A stretch of DNA of 64,000 nt from Candidatus Nitricoxidireducens bremensis (lineage in GTDB: Bacteria > Pseudomonadota > Gammaproteobacteria > Burkholderiales > Rhodocyclaceae): assembly GCA_030247725.1 (NCBI GenBank), contig JAOTRT010000002.1:1-64000 (forward strand), in the 5' to 3' direction. The position numbers and the translations under genes were made by a program. Below are positions 9,247 through 18,889 of the stretch, one piece after another (the first letter of the stretch is position 1; each line of letters begins with the position of its first letter). Below the pieces are notes generated by a model, which saw only the letters and a list, made by a program, of their open reading frames with translations, had not been told where the DNA came from and made no database searches.

Positions 9247-9481
9247 GGCGCGCCGTCCGGCGTTTCTCGAAATGAGCCCGCATCTCGTCGGCCGTCACGC
9301 CACGCCCGGCATCGAGATCTGCCAGTCCTTCGTTGATGGCCTTGACGGCATATTCGCAGTATTCGAGTCCGTCGCGGATCACGAATTTCAGCATTTCGTC
9401 CGGCGTACGTCCGGCTTCGCGGGCCAGCTTCTCGATGCGCCGGGATAGCCGTAGCGGCAGTGCCATGCTTGCGGCGGACAT
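9227..9481 (-). CDS. antitoxin of ParE/RelE pair (RHH-like)
   Basis: This 84-residue protein has an N-terminal ribbon-helix-helix-like segment (ALPLRLSRRIEKLAREAGRT) for DNA binding. Its charged, flexible C-terminus would wrap the toxin. I start it at the ATG at 9481 because GGGAG lies 7 bases upstream. The frame extends to a TTG at 9496, but that codon falls on the ribosome binding site itself. The toxin gene overlaps its 3' end by 20 bases. By analogy with the family it would repress its own promoter. Confidence 0.8.
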   Translation of the reverse strand: MSAASMALPLRLSRRIEKLAREAGRTPDEMLKFVIRDGLEYCEYAVKAINEGLADLDAGRGVTADEMRAHFEKRRTARRARKAA

Positions 9482-9516
9482 ATCGGGCTCCCGCAATGAT
9501 TGGATGCGGAATCTTA

Positions 9517-9840
9517 TCAGACCGCTTCCGTCAGCCCGGCGAGCTTCTGCTGCAACTCGCCGGCCTGGTACATCTCGGTCATGATGTCCGAGCCGCCGAT
9601 GAACTCACCGCGGATGTAGAGCTGGGGGATGGTCGGCCAGTTGGCGTAGTCCTTGATGCCCTGGCGGATGCCCTCGTCTGCGAGCACGTTCACCGTGACG
9701 AAATCCTTCACGCCGCAGGCCTTGAGGATCTGCACCGCACGGGAGGAGAAGCCGCACTGGGGGAACTGGGCCGTACCCTTCATGTAGAGCACGACGGGAT
9801 TGTTGGTGACGGTTTCCTTGATCTGCTGCTGAACGTCCAT
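9517..9840 (-). CDS. grxD: monothiol glutaredoxin Grx4
   Basis: This 107-residue monothiol glutaredoxin has CGFS at residues 29-32, the hallmark of the Grx4/Grx5 class. Such proteins hold a [2Fe-2S] cluster between two monomers using glutathione and pass clusters to target proteins. The TIPQLYIRGEFIGGSDI glutathione-binding segment is intact. A likely IscR binding site lies 14-38 bases upstream of the start, which would tie expression to iron-sulfur status. The gene stands alone between two toxin-antitoxin pairs. Confidence 0.95.
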   Translation of the reverse strand: MDVQQQIKETVTNNPVVLYMKGTAQFPQCGFSSRAVQILKACGVKDFVTVNVLADEGIRQGIKDYANWPTIPQLYIRGEFIGGSDIMTEMYQAGELQQKLAGLTEAV

Positions 9841-9853
9841 GGGGGAACTCCAG

Positions 9854-9878
9854 ATAGTTGAGTTATTTAGTCAGGCAA
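9854..9878 (-). promoter_or_regulatory. candidate IscR type-1 box upstream of grxD
   Basis: The 25 bases from 9854 to 9878 match the IscR type-1 consensus (ATAsyyGACTrwwwyAGTCrrsTAT) at 21 of 25 positions, starting ATAGTTGA and with TTTAGTCAGG in the second half. Its place, just ahead of a cluster-carrying glutaredoxin, supports the call. The consensus is from E. coli work. I see no iscR gene in the window to confirm that the regulator exists. Confidence 0.5.
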
Positions 9879-9915
9879 TTGTAGCGAGCAGACGGCGATG
9901 CGGTCAAGAGAACGC

Positions 9916-10296
9916 TCAACCCACGACATGCACCAGCGGGCCATAGGGCGCCAACGCGGCATCGGCGGTCAGCAGCAACAGCGGCTCGGTAAAAGCCTGG
10001 GCAACCAGCAGGCGGTCGAAGGGATCGTGGTGATGGGGCGGCAGCCGGGCGACACCGGCGGCATGCCGGGCCGTCACCGGCAGATCGATGAACCCACTGG
10101 CGGCGATGGCATCGGCAAGCTGCTCCGGGTCGCCCTCGATCTTGCCGAGCCGGGCCTTGATGGCGATCTCCCAGATCGATGCGGAGGAGACATAAACCTG
10201 ATCGGCGGCAAGCATCTGCTTGCGTGCCGCCACCTTCAGCCGTCGGCTGTCGGCAACCGCCCAAAGGAAGATGTGGGTATCGAGCAGCAGGCGCAT
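9916..10296 (-). CDS. vapC: VapC-family PIN-domain toxin
   Basis: This 126-residue PIN-domain ribonuclease has the conserved acidic residues in the first strand (LLLDTHIFLWAVAD), in SASIWEIAIK, and in HDPFDRLLVAQA. The HHHDPFDR block is typical of the VapC subgroup that pairs with Phd-type antitoxins. The ATG overlaps the antitoxin stop (TGATG), so the pair is translationally coupled. Family members cleave tRNA or rRNA. The toxin looks complete and active. Confidence 0.9.
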   Translation of the reverse strand: MRLLLDTHIFLWAVADSRRLKVAARKQMLAADQVYVSSASIWEIAIKARLGKIEGDPEQLADAIAASGFIDLPVTARHAAGVARLPPHHHDPFDRLLVAQAFTEPLLLLTADAALAPYGPLVHVVG

Positions 10297-10538
10297 CAGC
10301 GCCCCTCGAACGCGGCGATGACGTCATCGGCCAGGGGCGCATCGAAATCGGCGGCCACCTTGATGCGGCCCTTGAGCACGCCGAAACGTATTGCCGCCTT
10401 CGGTTCCTCAAGCCGCGAAAGCCTGGCGACCGGCTTGCCGCCACGGGCGATGACCACCTCTTCACCGGCGGCAGCCTGGTCGACAAGCCGGGACAACTGC
10501 ATCTTGGCTTCGTAGATATTGACGGTGGCGCCGGCCAT
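10296..10538 (-). CDS. Phd/YefM-type antitoxin
   Basis: This 80-residue antitoxin opens with the typical Phd/YefM segment (VNIYEAKMQLSRLVDQAAAGEEVVIARGGKPVARL), which forms the DNA-binding dimer. The acidic C-terminus (about 60-80) would block the PIN toxin. It lies directly upstream of vapC, with a one-base overlap. A palindrome just upstream is a probable operator for autorepression. Confidence 0.9.
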   Translation of the reverse strand: MAGATVNIYEAKMQLSRLVDQAAAGEEVVIARGGKPVARLSRLEEPKAAIRFGVLKGRIKVAADFDAPLADDVIAAFEGR

Positions 10539-10557
10539 GGCGGGTCTCCGGATTAAG

Positions 10558-10577
10558 GTTGACCAAGTCTAGTCAAC
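10558..10577. promoter_or_regulatory. putative operator of the vapC antitoxin operon
   Basis: GTTGAC and GTCAAC arms are separated by 8 bases, 20 bases upstream of the antitoxin start. On the minus strand the palindrome supplies a TTGACT that could be a -35 element. Antitoxins of this class usually bind such a site together with the toxin. The role is inferred from position and symmetry. Confidence 0.5.
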
Positions 10578-10666
10578 TCTCGGAACCCATGCAAGGCATT
10601 GACCCGAGAGCCAGCCACTGCTGCGCAAGGCGGCGCGGCGCTCGCAGCCCGCCCCTGGCCGAACGC

Positions 10667-11926
10667 CTACGGCGTGCCGGCTTTGGTTGCGGTGACGGCG
10701 GTACCCCAGTCGTCCGTCCCCTTCATGCTGCGGCCGTCGTCGGACAGGGTCATCTTGTGGGTCCAGGTGTCGCTGAAGCGGAATACGACCCGTCGTCCGG
10801 GCTCAGAACTCCAGACGCAGGTGGTCCCGGTGTTGAGGGTGCAAGTACCGTCGGCATTGACGGTATTGACGCGGTCCGCCACGAAGATGGACCGTACCGC
10901 CCAATGCCAGATGCCGGCGACGTCCGGCGGCTTCGCGGCCGGGGCCGTCACAGGGCGCGCCGCGGCGGCAGTGCCGAGTTCGGTGAGCCGGATGCGCGCC
11001 TGCACGGCGTAGCGGCCGTCCGGATAGCCTTTGAGGTATTCATCGAAGACGCCCGCTTTATCGCTGTTCCTGATGGTGTCCCAGAGCTCGTCCTCGATCT
11101 GTTGCGGAGTGCGCGCCGCTGCGGCGCCCGGATCGGGGGACGAGGCTTGGGGCGGCGGCGTTCCGGCGCTGCCGGCGACGAAATAGAAGTCGCCGGTCAG
11201 GGAGGAGGATTCCCACGGCGTCTGGGCGTCGCCGCTGCCCGCCATCACGCCGTTGCGCACGCGCTTGAAGACAGCCTCCAGCGGCAGTCCCGGGGTCTGG
11301 ATGTGCTTGAGGATTTCCTGGGTGTAGAGGCCGTTCCTGCCGCTGCCGTCCGAGGCGACCTTGCCCGGCGCCGTCGCATAGGCGATCAGGCTGCCCTTGG
11401 GCGCATCCATCTGCGCCAAGCCGCCCCCCGCACTCCGGAACCGCCGCTCGAACGGATTGTTGCGGCAAGCGTCCAGGATGACGATGTTGAGGGGACTGAC
11501 GGCGAGTTGGTCGAGCACGCCGTCCACATCCACGGTTTCCACTCGCGCCGAGGCCTCGGAGGCGATCTGCGCATCGATGGGAATGAGGTAGTTCTTGCCC
11601 TTGATCTGCATGCCGTGGCCGGCATAGAAGAACAGGGCCACGGTATCGGCACGCAGCTTCTCGCCGAACTGGGCGATGGCGCGGTTCATCTCCTTCTGGC
11701 CGGCGTTGGTCTTTTCGATGACCTCGAAGCCGAGCTTTCTGAGGGCCGCCGCCATGTCGCGGGCGTCGTTGGCGGGATTGGCCAGCGGTGCCCCCGGGTA
11801 TGCCGCGTTGCCGATCACCAGGGCGACGCGCCTTTCGGCCCCATGGACGAGCCCGGCGAACAGAGCCGACAGCAGGAGGATGCAACGAACGATGGGCAGG
11901 GCTAGCTTCGGCATGGCGACATTCAA
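10667..11926 (-). CDS. secreted caspase-like (peptidase C14) protein
   Basis: This 419-residue protein has an N-terminal signal peptide (hydrophobic 9-29, ending VHGA) followed by a caspase-fold domain. The catalytic dyad is intact: H104 in YAGHG and C154 in LDACRNNPF, as in prokaryotic metacaspases/orthocaspases. A proline/alanine linker and a helical segment (about 270-330) follow. The last 90 residues form a beta-rich domain with WHWAVRS and a conserved Trp pattern, of unknown role. Such proteases cut after Arg or Lys and are linked to stress or cell death in some bacteria. Export to the periplasm is inferred. The start could also be the ATG four codons later. Confidence 0.82.
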   Translation of the reverse strand: MNVAMPKLALPIVRCILLLSALFAGLVHGAERRVALVIGNAAYPGAPLANPANDARDMAAALRKLGFEVIEKTNAGQKEMNRAIAQFGEKLRADTVALFFYAGHGMQIKGKNYLIPIDAQIASEASARVETVDVDGVLDQLAVSPLNIVILDACRNNPFERRFRSAGGGLAQMDAPKGSLIAYATAPGKVASDGSGRNGLYTQEILKHIQTPGLPLEAVFKRVRNGVMAGSGDAQTPWESSSLTGDFYFVAGSAGTPPPQASSPDPGAAAARTPQQIEDELWDTIRNSDKAGVFDEYLKGYPDGRYAVQARIRLTELGTAAAARPVTAPAAKPPDVAGIWHWAVRSIFVADRVNTVNADGTCTLNTGTTCVWSSEPGRRVVFRFSDTWTHKMTLSDDGRSMKGTDDWGTAVTATKAGTP

Positions 11927-11983
11927 TGGAGGTCAGCGGATTCTAGGCCAATCGCCCCGGGCCGCGGCGCCAACTCACGCGCT

Positions 11984-12799
11984 TCAGCGCCTTCCGCCGG
12001 AGACGCGCACGATGCCGGCCAGGTCATGGTGCTGCTCGATGTCGGTGAAGCCCGCATCCATGAGGAGTTCGGCCATGGCGATGGCTTGGTCGTAGCCGTG
12101 CTCGAAGTGCAGCATGCCGCCGGGCTCCAGATGGTCCGCCGCGCTTGCCAGGATATGGCGGATGGCGTCCAGGCCGTCGCGGCCGCAGGCCAGGGCGATC
12201 GGCGGCTCGAAGCGCAGGTCGCCTTCCGCGAGATGGCGGTCGCCCTCGGCGATATAGGGCGGATTGGAGACAATGAGGTCGAAGCGCTCGCCCCCAAGCG
12301 CCGCGAACCATTCGCTCTGCAGGCAGCGCAGTCCGGCGCCCAGGCGCTCGGCGTTGCTGCGGGCCACCGCCAGCGCCGCGGCCGAGATGTCTACGGCGGT
12401 GACCTCGGCGCCCGGCAGTTCGAGCGCCAGGGTGACGGCGATGCAGCCGCTGCCGGTCCCCAGGTCGAGAATGCGAGGATTGGCCCGGCCCGCGACGGCG
12501 GCCAGGGCCACTTCGACGAGGAGTTCGGTTTCCGGCCGCGGGATCAGCACCGCCGGCGAGACGGCCAAGTCGCGGCCGTAGAACTCGCGGCGACCGAGCA
12601 GATAGGCGACCGGCTCGCCGGCGGCGCGGCGGTCCGCCAGCGCGGCGAACCGCTGCGCGGCTTCGGCTTCGAGCACGTCGTCGCGGTGGGCTTCGAGCCA
12701 GGCGTGGTTGCGGCCGAGCACTGCGCCGAGCAGCAGGCGCGCTTCTGCAGCTGGGATGCTCTGCCGCGCCCGGGCCAGGGCGGCGGCAACGGTGCTCAC
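11984..12799 (-). CDS. prmC: release factor glutamine methyltransferase
   Basis: This 271-residue SAM-dependent enzyme methylates the glutamine of the GGQ motif in release factors. The SAM site [15 protein letters not shown] and the catalytic NPPY (in [11 protein letters not shown]) are present, and the N-terminal helical domain that docks on the release factor is there. The gene overlaps prfA, its substrate's gene, by 4 bases, which is a classic bacterial arrangement. Confidence 0.96.
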   Translation of the reverse strand: MSTVAAALARARQSIPAAEARLLLGAVLGRNHAWLEAHRDDVLEAEAAQRFAALADRRAAGEPVAYLLGRREFYGRDLAVSPAVLIPRPETELLVEVALAAVAGRANPRILDLGTGSGCIAVTLALELPGAEVTAVDISAAALAVARSNAERLGAGLRCLQSEWFAALGGERFDLIVSNPPYIAEGDRHLAEGDLRFEPPIALACGRDGLDAIRHILASAADHLEPGGMLHFEHGYDQAIAMAELLMDAGFTDIEQHHDLAGIVRVSGGRR

Positions 12800-13878
12800 G
12801 CCGATTCACCGAGGGCGGCCAACAGCTCGGCCTGGTGCTCGGCGGTGAGGGCGGCGACGATCTCGTCGAGATCCCCCTGCATGATGGCGTCGATCTTGTA
12901 GAGCGTCAGGTTGATGCGGTGGTCGGTGACGCGGCCCTGGGGGAAGTTGTAGGTGCGGATGCGCTCGGAGCGGTCGCCGCTGCCGATGAGGCTCTTCCTT
13001 TCGCTGGCGATCTTCTGCTGCTGCTCGCGTTGCTGGCCGTCCATGATGCGGGCGGCGAGCACGCTCATGGCCTGGGCCTTGTTGCGGTGCTGGGAGCGGT
13101 CGTCCTGGCATTCGACGACGATGCCGGTGGGCAGGTGGGTGATGCGCACCGCCGAGTCGGTCTTGTTGATGTGCTGGCCGCCGGCGCCGCTGGCGCGGAA
13201 GGTGTCGATGCGCAGGTCGGCCGGGTTGATCTGCACCTCGCCGAGTTCGTCGGCCTCGGCCATGACGGCGACGGTGCAGGCGGAGGTGTGGATGCGGCCC
13301 TGGGCCTCGGTGGCGGGCACGCGCTGGACGCGGTGGCCGCCGGACTCGAACTTGAGCTTCGAGTAGGCGCCCTGGCCGGCGATGCGGCAAATGATCTCCC
13401 GGTAGCCGCCCAGGTCCGATTCGTTGCGCGAAACCACCTCGACCTTCCAGCCCTGGCGCTCGGCGTAGCGCGAATACATGCGGAAGAGGTCGCCGGCGAA
13501 CAGGGCCGATTCGTCGCCGCCGGTGCCGGCGCGGATTTCGAGGAACAGGTTCTTGTCGTCGTTGGGGTCCTTGGGCAGCAGGGCAATCTGCAATTCGTCT
13601 TCCAGTTGCTGCATGCGCGCCTGGGCGGCGGCGATCTCCTCGGCGGCGAAATCCTTCATCTCCGGGTCGGCGAGCATCTCGCGCGCCGAGGCGAGGTCGG
13701 ACTCGGCCTGGCGGTAGGCGGCGAACAGCCCCACCACGGGACCGATCTCGGCGTGCTCGCGACTGAGCTTGCGGTAGTTGTCCATGTCGCGCGTGGCCTC
13801 CTCGCTGCCCAGCAGGGCGTCGAGTTCGGCGCGGCGTTCGGTGAGGTGCTGGAGCTTGTCGCGGATGCTGTTCTTCAT
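12796..13878 (-). CDS. prfA: peptide chain release factor 1
   Basis: RF1 reads UAA and UAG stop codons and triggers peptide release. Length is 360 residues as expected. The catalytic GGQ (in [15 protein letters not shown]) is present, and the decoding PxT motif appears as PAT in [12 protein letters not shown], which marks RF1 rather than RF2. It lies between hemA and prmC on the minus strand, the common hemA-prfA-prmC order. Confidence 0.97.
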   Translation of the reverse strand: MKNSIRDKLQHLTERRAELDALLGSEEATRDMDNYRKLSREHAEIGPVVGLFAAYRQAESDLASAREMLADPEMKDFAAEEIAAAQARMQQLEDELQIALLPKDPNDDKNLFLEIRAGTGGDESALFAGDLFRMYSRYAERQGWKVEVVSRNESDLGGYREIICRIAGQGAYSKLKFESGGHRVQRVPATEAQGRIHTSACTVAVMAEADELGEVQINPADLRIDTFRASGAGGQHINKTDSAVRITHLPTGIVVECQDDRSQHRNKAQAMSVLAARIMDGQQREQQQKIASERKSLIGSGDRSERIRTYNFPQGRVTDHRINLTLYKIDAIMQGDLDEIVAALTAEHQAELLAALGESA

Positions 13879-13926
13879 GGGCGTGGGGCGACCGCGCCCG
13901 GAGCGACGGCCGCAGGCGTGGCGCAG

Positions 13927-15180
13927 CTACTCGCCGGGGTGGAGACGGAAGATGCGGGAGATGAGCTGGGACAACTCGCCGCGCTCGGTGCCCTCGGCCT
14001 GGTTCAGCGCGTGGGTAGGGCCGTGCAGCAGCTTGTTGGTGAGGCCGCGGGAGAGGGCTTCGAGCACCTGGGCCGGATCGTCGCCGCGGTGGAGCATCTT
14101 GAGGGCGTGCTCCACCTCGTGGCGGCGCGCCCGCTCTGCGCTGTCGCGCAGGGCGCGGATGGTGGGCACCGCCTCGCGGGAATCCATCCAGTGGAGGAAG
14201 TTGCCGACGCGGTCGTCGATGATGGCTTCGGCCTCGACGACGGCGGCCTGGCGCGATTCGAGGCCGTCCTCGACGATCTGGCCAAGGTCGTCGAGGGTGT
14301 AGAGGAAGACGTCGTCGAGCTTGCCGATCTCGGCCTCGATGTCGCGCGGCACGGCCAGATCCACCATCACCATGGGGCGGTGGCGCCGCACCTTGAGGGC
14401 GCGCTCGACCATGCCGAGGCCGATGATGGGCAGGGGGCTGGCGGTACAGGAGACGACCACGTCGTAGTCGGCGAGCCGCTCGCCGACCTCGTCGAGGCGC
14501 ATGGCGTCGCCGGAGAAACGTTCGGCCAGGGCCTCGGCGCGCTCGATGGTGCGGTTGGCGATGGTGAGCCGCGCCGGCTTCTCGCCGGCGAAGTGGGCGG
14601 CGCACAGTTCGATCATCTCGCCGGCGCCGATGAATAGCACCTTCTGGTCGGCCAGGTTCTCGAAGATGCGCGCCGACAGATGCACCGAGGCAGCGGCCAT
14701 GGAGACGATGTTGGCGCCGATGGCCGTCGTCGAGCGCACTTCCTTGGCGACGGAGAAGGTGTTCTGGAACAGCTTGTTGAGCACGGTACCCAGGGTGCCC
14801 GCCTCCTCGGCGGTGCGGGCGGCCTGCTTCATCTGGCCGAGGATCTGGGGCTCGCCGAGGACCATGGAGTCCAGGCCGCTGGCGACGCGGAACATGTGCT
14901 TGACGGCGTCGCGCTTGGGATGGGTATAGAGGTAGGGCTGGATCTCGCGCGGGCTCAGGGAATGGTATTCGGCCAGCCAGTCGGCGGCGGCCTCGGGCCG
15001 CTCGGTGGCGCAGTAGAGCTCGGTGCGGTTGCAGGTGGACAGGATCGCCGCCTCGCGCACCGGCTTCGCCCGCAACAGGTCGTGCAGCGCCAGGGGCAGC
15101 CGCATGGGGTCGAACGCCACCTGCTCGCGCACGGCGAGCGGGGCGGTATGGTGGTTGATGCCCAGGGCGAATATCTGCAT
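13927..15180 (-). CDS. hemA: glutamyl-tRNA reductase
   Basis: This enzyme reduces glutamyl-tRNA to glutamate-1-semialdehyde, the first committed step of tetrapyrrole synthesis by the C5 route. It has 417 residues. The catalytic cysteine is in [10 protein letters not shown], and an NADPH-binding domain and a C-terminal dimerisation helix follow. I place the start at the ATG at 15180, giving the usual [15 protein letters not shown]-terminus. The open frame to 15321 adds a Pro/Ala-rich stretch unlike any family member. prfA and prmC follow in the same direction. Confidence 0.95.
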   Translation of the reverse strand: MQIFALGINHHTAPLAVREQVAFDPMRLPLALHDLLRAKPVREAAILSTCNRTELYCATERPEAAADWLAEYHSLSPREIQPYLYTHPKRDAVKHMFRVASGLDSMVLGEPQILGQMKQAARTAEEAGTLGTVLNKLFQNTFSVAKEVRSTTAIGANIVSMAAASVHLSARIFENLADQKVLFIGAGEMIELCAAHFAGEKPARLTIANRTIERAEALAERFSGDAMRLDEVGERLADYDVVVSCTASPLPIIGLGMVERALKVRRHRPMVMVDLAVPRDIEAEIGKLDDVFLYTLDDLGQIVEDGLESRQAAVVEAEAIIDDRVGNFLHWMDSREAVPTIRALRDSAERARRHEVEHALKMLHRGDDPAQVLEALSRGLTNKLLHGPTHALNQAEGTERGELSQLISRIFRLHPGE

Positions 15181-15341
15181 CGGATGGGACAGGCCGGCGC
15201 GTTGGGGAGCCAGTTCTGCGGGCGCTAATTTAACACAAGCGGGGTCCAAACCCGGCCGCGACGGCCGGCCGGCGGCGCCACCGGAGCCCGCCGCGGCGGC
15301 ATTCCGGTACACTCCGCCCACCCCATTCCGGAGACGCCGCC

Positions 15342-16064
15342 ATGCCCACCATGATGTTCTACGAGAAGGCCGTACCCCTCGACCGTGCGCGCCACCGGGA
15401 CCTGCGCATCAAACCGCTGCCGAACCAGCACTTCGCCGCCCAGACGGCGGCGATCCCGGTGGTGGTCGGCGAGTTCGTCGATGTGTCGCGGGAGTACCCC
15501 ATCGTCTTCGCCCGCGACACCCGCGGCGGCATCAGCTGCGTGACCTTGACCGGCGTGCGCCAGGACAGGAACCTCTACCTCGACGCCGACGACCACTGGG
15601 ACGCCCGTTACGTGCCCGCCTTCATCCGGCGCTATCCCTTCATCTTCGGCGAGAACGGCACGGACCGGCTGATCCTCTGCATCGACGAGGCCTGCCCGGC
15701 CTTCGGCAGCGAGGGCGAGCCCCTCTTCGACGACCAGGGGGAGCCGAGCACCGCGTTGCAGAACGTGCTCAAGCTGCTCAACGAATACCAGCGCCAGATC
15801 GCCATGACGGCCGCCTTCCTCGCCAAGCTGCGGGACGCCGACCTGCTGCGGGAGCGGCAGATGCGCGCCAGCATGCCGGATGGCCGCAGCGCGGCCATCG
15901 ACGGCTTCCTGGTGGTGGACGAGGAACGCCTGCGGACCTTGCCCGAGGCGCAGCTGAAACAGTGGTTCGAGGGCGGCGAGCTGGCGCTGATCTACGCCCA
16001 CCTGTTCTCCCTCGGCAACTTCGTCGAACTGGCGCGGCGCCAGCCGCTGCCGGCCAAGGACTGA
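15342..16064 (+). CDS. SapC family protein
   Basis: This 240-residue protein resembles the SapC family. Visible marks are the [16 protein letters not shown] strand early on, RRYPFIFGE at about 95-110, and a C-terminal [12 protein letters not shown]. SapC proteins were named after surface-array genes of Campylobacter, but their biochemical role is not established. No signal peptide is seen. The gene is divergent from hemA, with about 160 bases between them, and nothing adjacent hints at its job. Confidence 0.75.
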   Translation: MPTMMFYEKAVPLDRARHRDLRIKPLPNQHFAAQTAAIPVVVGEFVDVSREYPIVFARDTRGGISCVTLTGVRQDRNLYLDADDHWDARYVPAFIRRYPFIFGENGTDRLILCIDEACPAFGSEGEPLFDDQGEPSTALQNVLKLLNEYQRQIAMTAAFLAKLRDADLLRERQMRASMPDGRSAAIDGFLVVDEERLRTLPEAQLKQWFEGGELALIYAHLFSLGNFVELARRQPLPAKD

Positions 16065-16089
16065 CGGGCGGCGGGAAGCCCGGACAGGC

Positions 16090-16566
16090 TCAGCGACGGC
16101 TGCTGAAGGCCAGGCCGGCGAGGGTCAAGAAGGCCAGGGGCAGCGCGTAGAACATCACCCTGGCATCGTAACTGTTCACCTCCGACAGGATAGGCGTGTC
16201 GCCTTCGAGGCGATAGCGCACCGTGGTCTGGAAATGCCAGGACGAGCGCGTCACTTCATATTGCCAGGGCTTGCCCGCGACGGTCTTCCAGCGCAGCCAG
16301 GCGTCGCTCTCGACCACCTCGCCGACGGGTTCCGGCGGCACCAGGGAGGTGAAGCGCCCCTTGGCGCGCGCCTCGGCCAGCTCGCCATAGGGCACGCTGC
16401 AGGGCTCCTTGTCGGCGCAGACGGCGAGGACCCGGTAATCGGGCTCCCACTTGGACGTCTGGTCGCTCGGCCAGGCGATCATCAGGGCCACGGTCCAGAC
16501 CCAGATGAGGGCAACGTAGCCCATCAGCCAGCCGAAGATGCTGCGGAATGCGATTGCCGAGGGCAT
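16090..16566 (-). CDS. hypothetical membrane protein with two membrane spans
   Basis: This 158-residue protein has one hydrophobic span near the N-terminus (about 11-33) and a second near the C-terminus (about 137-154). A roughly 100-residue soluble loop separates them, probably in the periplasm, and contains two cysteines about six residues apart (CADKEPC). I know no family for it. It lies just downstream of tRNA-Phe on the same strand but is separated from it by a strong terminator, so it needs its own promoter. Confidence 0.7.
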   Translation of the reverse strand: MPSAIAFRSIFGWLMGYVALIWVWTVALMIAWPSDQTSKWEPDYRVLAVCADKEPCSVPYGELAEARAKGRFTSLVPPEPVGEVVESDAWLRWKTVAGKPWQYEVTRSSWHFQTTVRYRLEGDTPILSEVNSYDARVMFYALPLAFLTLAGLAFSSRR

Positions 16567-16586
16567 GGAAAACTCCTCCCGAAATG

Positions 16587-16614
16587 AAAACGGCTCTCCA
16601 CAGGGAGAGCCGTT
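16587..16614 (-). terminator. Rho-independent terminator after tRNA-Phe
   Basis: An 11-base perfect stem (16589-16599 with 16604-16614, arms AACGGCTCTCC/GGAGAGCCGTT) with a 4-base loop is followed on the minus strand by TTTTCATTT. It lies 8 bases past the tRNA 3' end. Confidence 0.9.
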
Positions 16615-16621
16615 GGAAGTC

Positions 16622-16697
16622 TGGTGGCCAGGGGCGGAATCGAACCGTCGACACGCGGATTTTCAATCCGCTGCTCTACCAACTGAGCTACCTGGCC
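16622..16697 (-). tRNA. tRNA-Phe (anticodon GAA)
   Basis: This 76-base cloverleaf has a 7-base acceptor stem (GGCCAGG/CCTGGCC), a D-arm AGCTCAGTTGGTAGAGC and anticodon loop TTGAAAA with GAA. Its T-arm contains GGTTCGATTCC, and the CCA tail is encoded. A near-consensus promoter lies upstream and a terminator downstream, so it is a single-gene unit. Confidence 0.98.
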
Positions 16698-16715
16698 ATA
16701 CGTGACGAGCGCGGC

Positions 16716-16743
16716 ATTATAGCCGAATCACCGCGCCGATCAA
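16716..16743 (-). promoter_or_regulatory. sigma70 promoter of tRNA-Phe
   Basis: On the minus strand, TTGATC (-35) and a perfect TATAAT (-10) are separated by 16 bases and followed by a G+C-rich discriminator. That is the usual form of stringently controlled stable-RNA promoters. The tRNA begins 18 bases past the -10. Confidence 0.85.
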
Positions 16744-16770
16744 GGCTCTTCAACAAAAAGGCTCTCTGAA

Positions 16771-16805
16771 CAAAAAGAAAGGTCCCCCGCTTGCGCAGGG
16801 GACCT
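16771..16805 (-). terminator. terminator downstream of actP
   Basis: The stem AGGTCCCC...GGGGACCT (16780-16805) with a CGCTTGCG-type loop is followed on the minus strand by TTTCTTTTTG. It ends the DUF485-actP operon. The terminator of the second symporter (20051-20082) shares the CGCTTGCGC centre and the same T-tract. Confidence 0.88.
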
Positions 16806-16890
16806 CTCCCCTCTCCTCCTCCGTAACTTTTTGTCGGAACCCGCGTCACCGCGGGTCCCGCTTGCGACGGATGGCGATACAGCCGACTGC

Positions 16891-18573
16891 TTAGTGGGCG
16901 CTGGCCGTAGCGGCGCCGACGCCGGTTTCGGAGCGGATCTCCTGGGCCGGATAGAGCGCACGCTCCTTCTTGGCCTGTTCGGAGTTGTCCAGCTTGGAAA
17001 CGATGTAGATCACCAGGAACGCAGCGGTCATCGAGAAGATGGCGGCCGAGTTGTAGGGGAACCAGGCGGAGCCCTTCGGGTTGTGCAGCACGGCTTCCCA
17101 CACGGAGGCGGAGCCGATGGTCAGCACCGTGGCCAGGATCAGGCCGATGGTGCCGCCGGCGACGGCGCCCTTGGTGGTGCAGTCCTTCCACAGCACGGAC
17201 ATGAACAGCACCGGGAAGTTGCCCGAGCAGGCGATCGTGAAGGCCAGCATCACCATGTAGGCGACGTTCTCCTTCTCGAAGGCGATGCCCAGCGCGATGG
17301 CCAGCATGCCCAGCACGATGGTGGCACCCTTGGACCAACGCAGCTCGGTGGCGGAATCCACGTTGCCATGGCGCCACACGGAGGCGTACAGGTCATGGGA
17401 CACGGCGGAGGCGCCCGACAGGGTCAGGCCGGCAACCACGGCGAGAATCGTGGCGAAGGCCACCGCCGAGATGAAGCCGAGGAACAGGTTGCCGCCGACG
17501 GCGTTGGACAGATGCACGGCCGCCATGTTGCCGCCGCCCTTCAGGCCCTTGGCGATATCGCCATCGACGTAGAAGGTGGCCGGGTCCTGGATCAGCATCA
17601 CGATGGCGCCGAAGCCGATGATGAAGGTCAGGATGTAGAAGTAGCCGATCCAGGTCGTGGCCCAGGCCACGGACTTGCGGGCTTCCTTGGCGTTCGGCAC
17701 GGTGAAGAAGCGCATCAGGATGTGGGGCAGGCCGGCGGTGCCGAACATCAGCGCCATGCCGACGGAGATCGCCGAGATCGGGTCCTTGATCAGCGCGCCC
17801 GGGCCCATGATGGCGTCCTTCTTGGCGTGCACTTCAACAGCCTTGGCGAACAGGGCCTCGGGGCTGAAGCCGAAGTGGAACAGCACGGCCAAGGCCATGA
17901 AGGTGGCACCGCCGAGCAACATGCAGGCCTTGATGATCTGCACCCAGGTCGTGGCGGTCATGCCGCCGAACAGCACGTACATCATCATGATGATGCCGAC
18001 GAGGATTTCGGCGACCATGTAATCGAGGCCGAACAGGATCTTGATGAGCTGACCGGCGCCGACCATCTGGGCAATCATGTAGAAGGCCACGACGACCAGG
18101 GTACCGATGGCCGCGAAGGTGCGCATCGGGGTCTGGGAGAAGCGGTAGGAGGCCACGTCGGCGAAGGTGAACTTGCCGAGGTTGCGCAGGCGCTCCGCCA
18201 TCAGGAAGGTGATGACGGGCCAGCCGACCAGCCAGCCGATCGAGAAGATCAGGCCGTCGAAGCCGTTGGCGAACACCAGGCCGGAGATGCCGAGGAAGGA
18301 GGCCGCCGACATGTAGTCGCCGGCGATGGCGAGGCCGTTCTGGAAGCCGGTGATGCCGCCGCCGGCGGTATAGAAGTCGGCTGCCGTCTTGGTCTTGGAA
18401 GCCGCCCACTTGGTGATCCAGAGGGTGCCGGCGACGAAGAGGCCGAACATGACGATGGCGGTCCAGTTGGTGGACTGCTTGGCGGCCTGGCCCAGGTCGG
18501 GACCGGCGGCAAAGGCGGCACCGGTCGCGGCAAGGGCCGCGATGGCGGCGAGGATACGGTTGGTTTGCGTCAT
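16891..18573 (-). CDS. actP: cation/acetate symporter ActP
   Basis: This sodium:solute symporter family protein of about 560 residues imports acetate (and glycolate in E. coli) with a cation. It has an N-terminal signal-like segment and about 13 membrane spans. Family marks are [15 protein letters not shown] in the early core helix and [16 protein letters not shown] in mid protein. The start is the ATG at 18573, with GGAGG upstream. The DUF485 partner ends 1 base before it, so the two are co-translated. A terminator follows. Confidence 0.93.
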   Translation of the reverse strand: MTQTNRILAAIAALAATGAAFAAGPDLGQAAKQSTNWTAIVMFGLFVAGTLWITKWAASKTKTAADFYTAGGGITGFQNGLAIAGDYMSAASFLGISGLVFANGFDGLIFSIGWLVGWPVITFLMAERLRNLGKFTFADVASYRFSQTPMRTFAAIGTLVVVAFYMIAQMVGAGQLIKILFGLDYMVAEILVGIIMMMYVLFGGMTATTWVQIIKACMLLGGATFMALAVLFHFGFSPEALFAKAVEVHAKKDAIMGPGALIKDPISAISVGMALMFGTAGLPHILMRFFTVPNAKEARKSVAWATTWIGYFYILTFIIGFGAIVMLIQDPATFYVDGDIAKGLKGGGNMAAVHLSNAVGGNLFLGFISAVAFATILAVVAGLTLSGASAVSHDLYASVWRHGNVDSATELRWSKGATIVLGMLAIALGIAFEKENVAYMVMLAFTIACSGNFPVLFMSVLWKDCTTKGAVAGGTIGLILATVLTIGSASVWEAVLHNPKGSAWFPYNSAAIFSMTAAFLVIYIVSKLDNSEQAKKERALYPAQEIRSETGVGAATASAH

Positions 18574-18574
18574 C

Positions 18575-18889
18575 TTATTTCTGCGCCTCCTTGATGATCT
18601 GGGCATTGGTCTCGTCGAACTCGCTGTTGGCGCGACGCACGTAGATCCACGTCAGGACAATGGTGAACACGATGACACCGACGCCGATCGGGATGCCGAC
18701 GCTCATGACGGCGCCCGGAGACACCTTCTGCGCCAGGAACTCCTTGTCGTACGCCACCAGCAGGATGAAGCCGTAATAGGCGACCGCGCCCAGAATGGCC
18801 ATCAGGATCGAATAGCTGTTGCGCTTGCTGACGAACTCCTGGAATTTCGGGTTGGCCCGAATCCTTGTTTGAATATCGGTTTGCTCCAT
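18575..18889 (-). CDS. DUF485 (YjcH-like) inner membrane protein
   Basis: This 104-residue membrane protein of the DUF485 family has two hydrophobic spans (about 28-50 and 62-85) and a charged C-terminus. In E. coli the relative yjcH lies between acs and actP and is thought to assist acetate uptake, though its action is unproven. The start is the ATG at 18889 behind a strong GAGGAGG. The frame continues to 18925 without a better start. It is the first gene of the actP operon. Confidence 0.88.
   Translation of the reverse strand: MEQTDIQTRIRANPKFQEFVSKRNSYSILMAILGAVAYYGFILLVAYDKEFLAQKVSPGAVMSVGIPIGVGVIVFTIVLTWIYVRRANSEFDETNAQIIKEAQK

Noticed and set aside
13879-13926. Possible third copy of the dispersed palindromic element between prfA and hemA
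   Set aside because: It shares only ACGGCCGCAGGC and lacks the paired arms and the CGGGTGACATG string.
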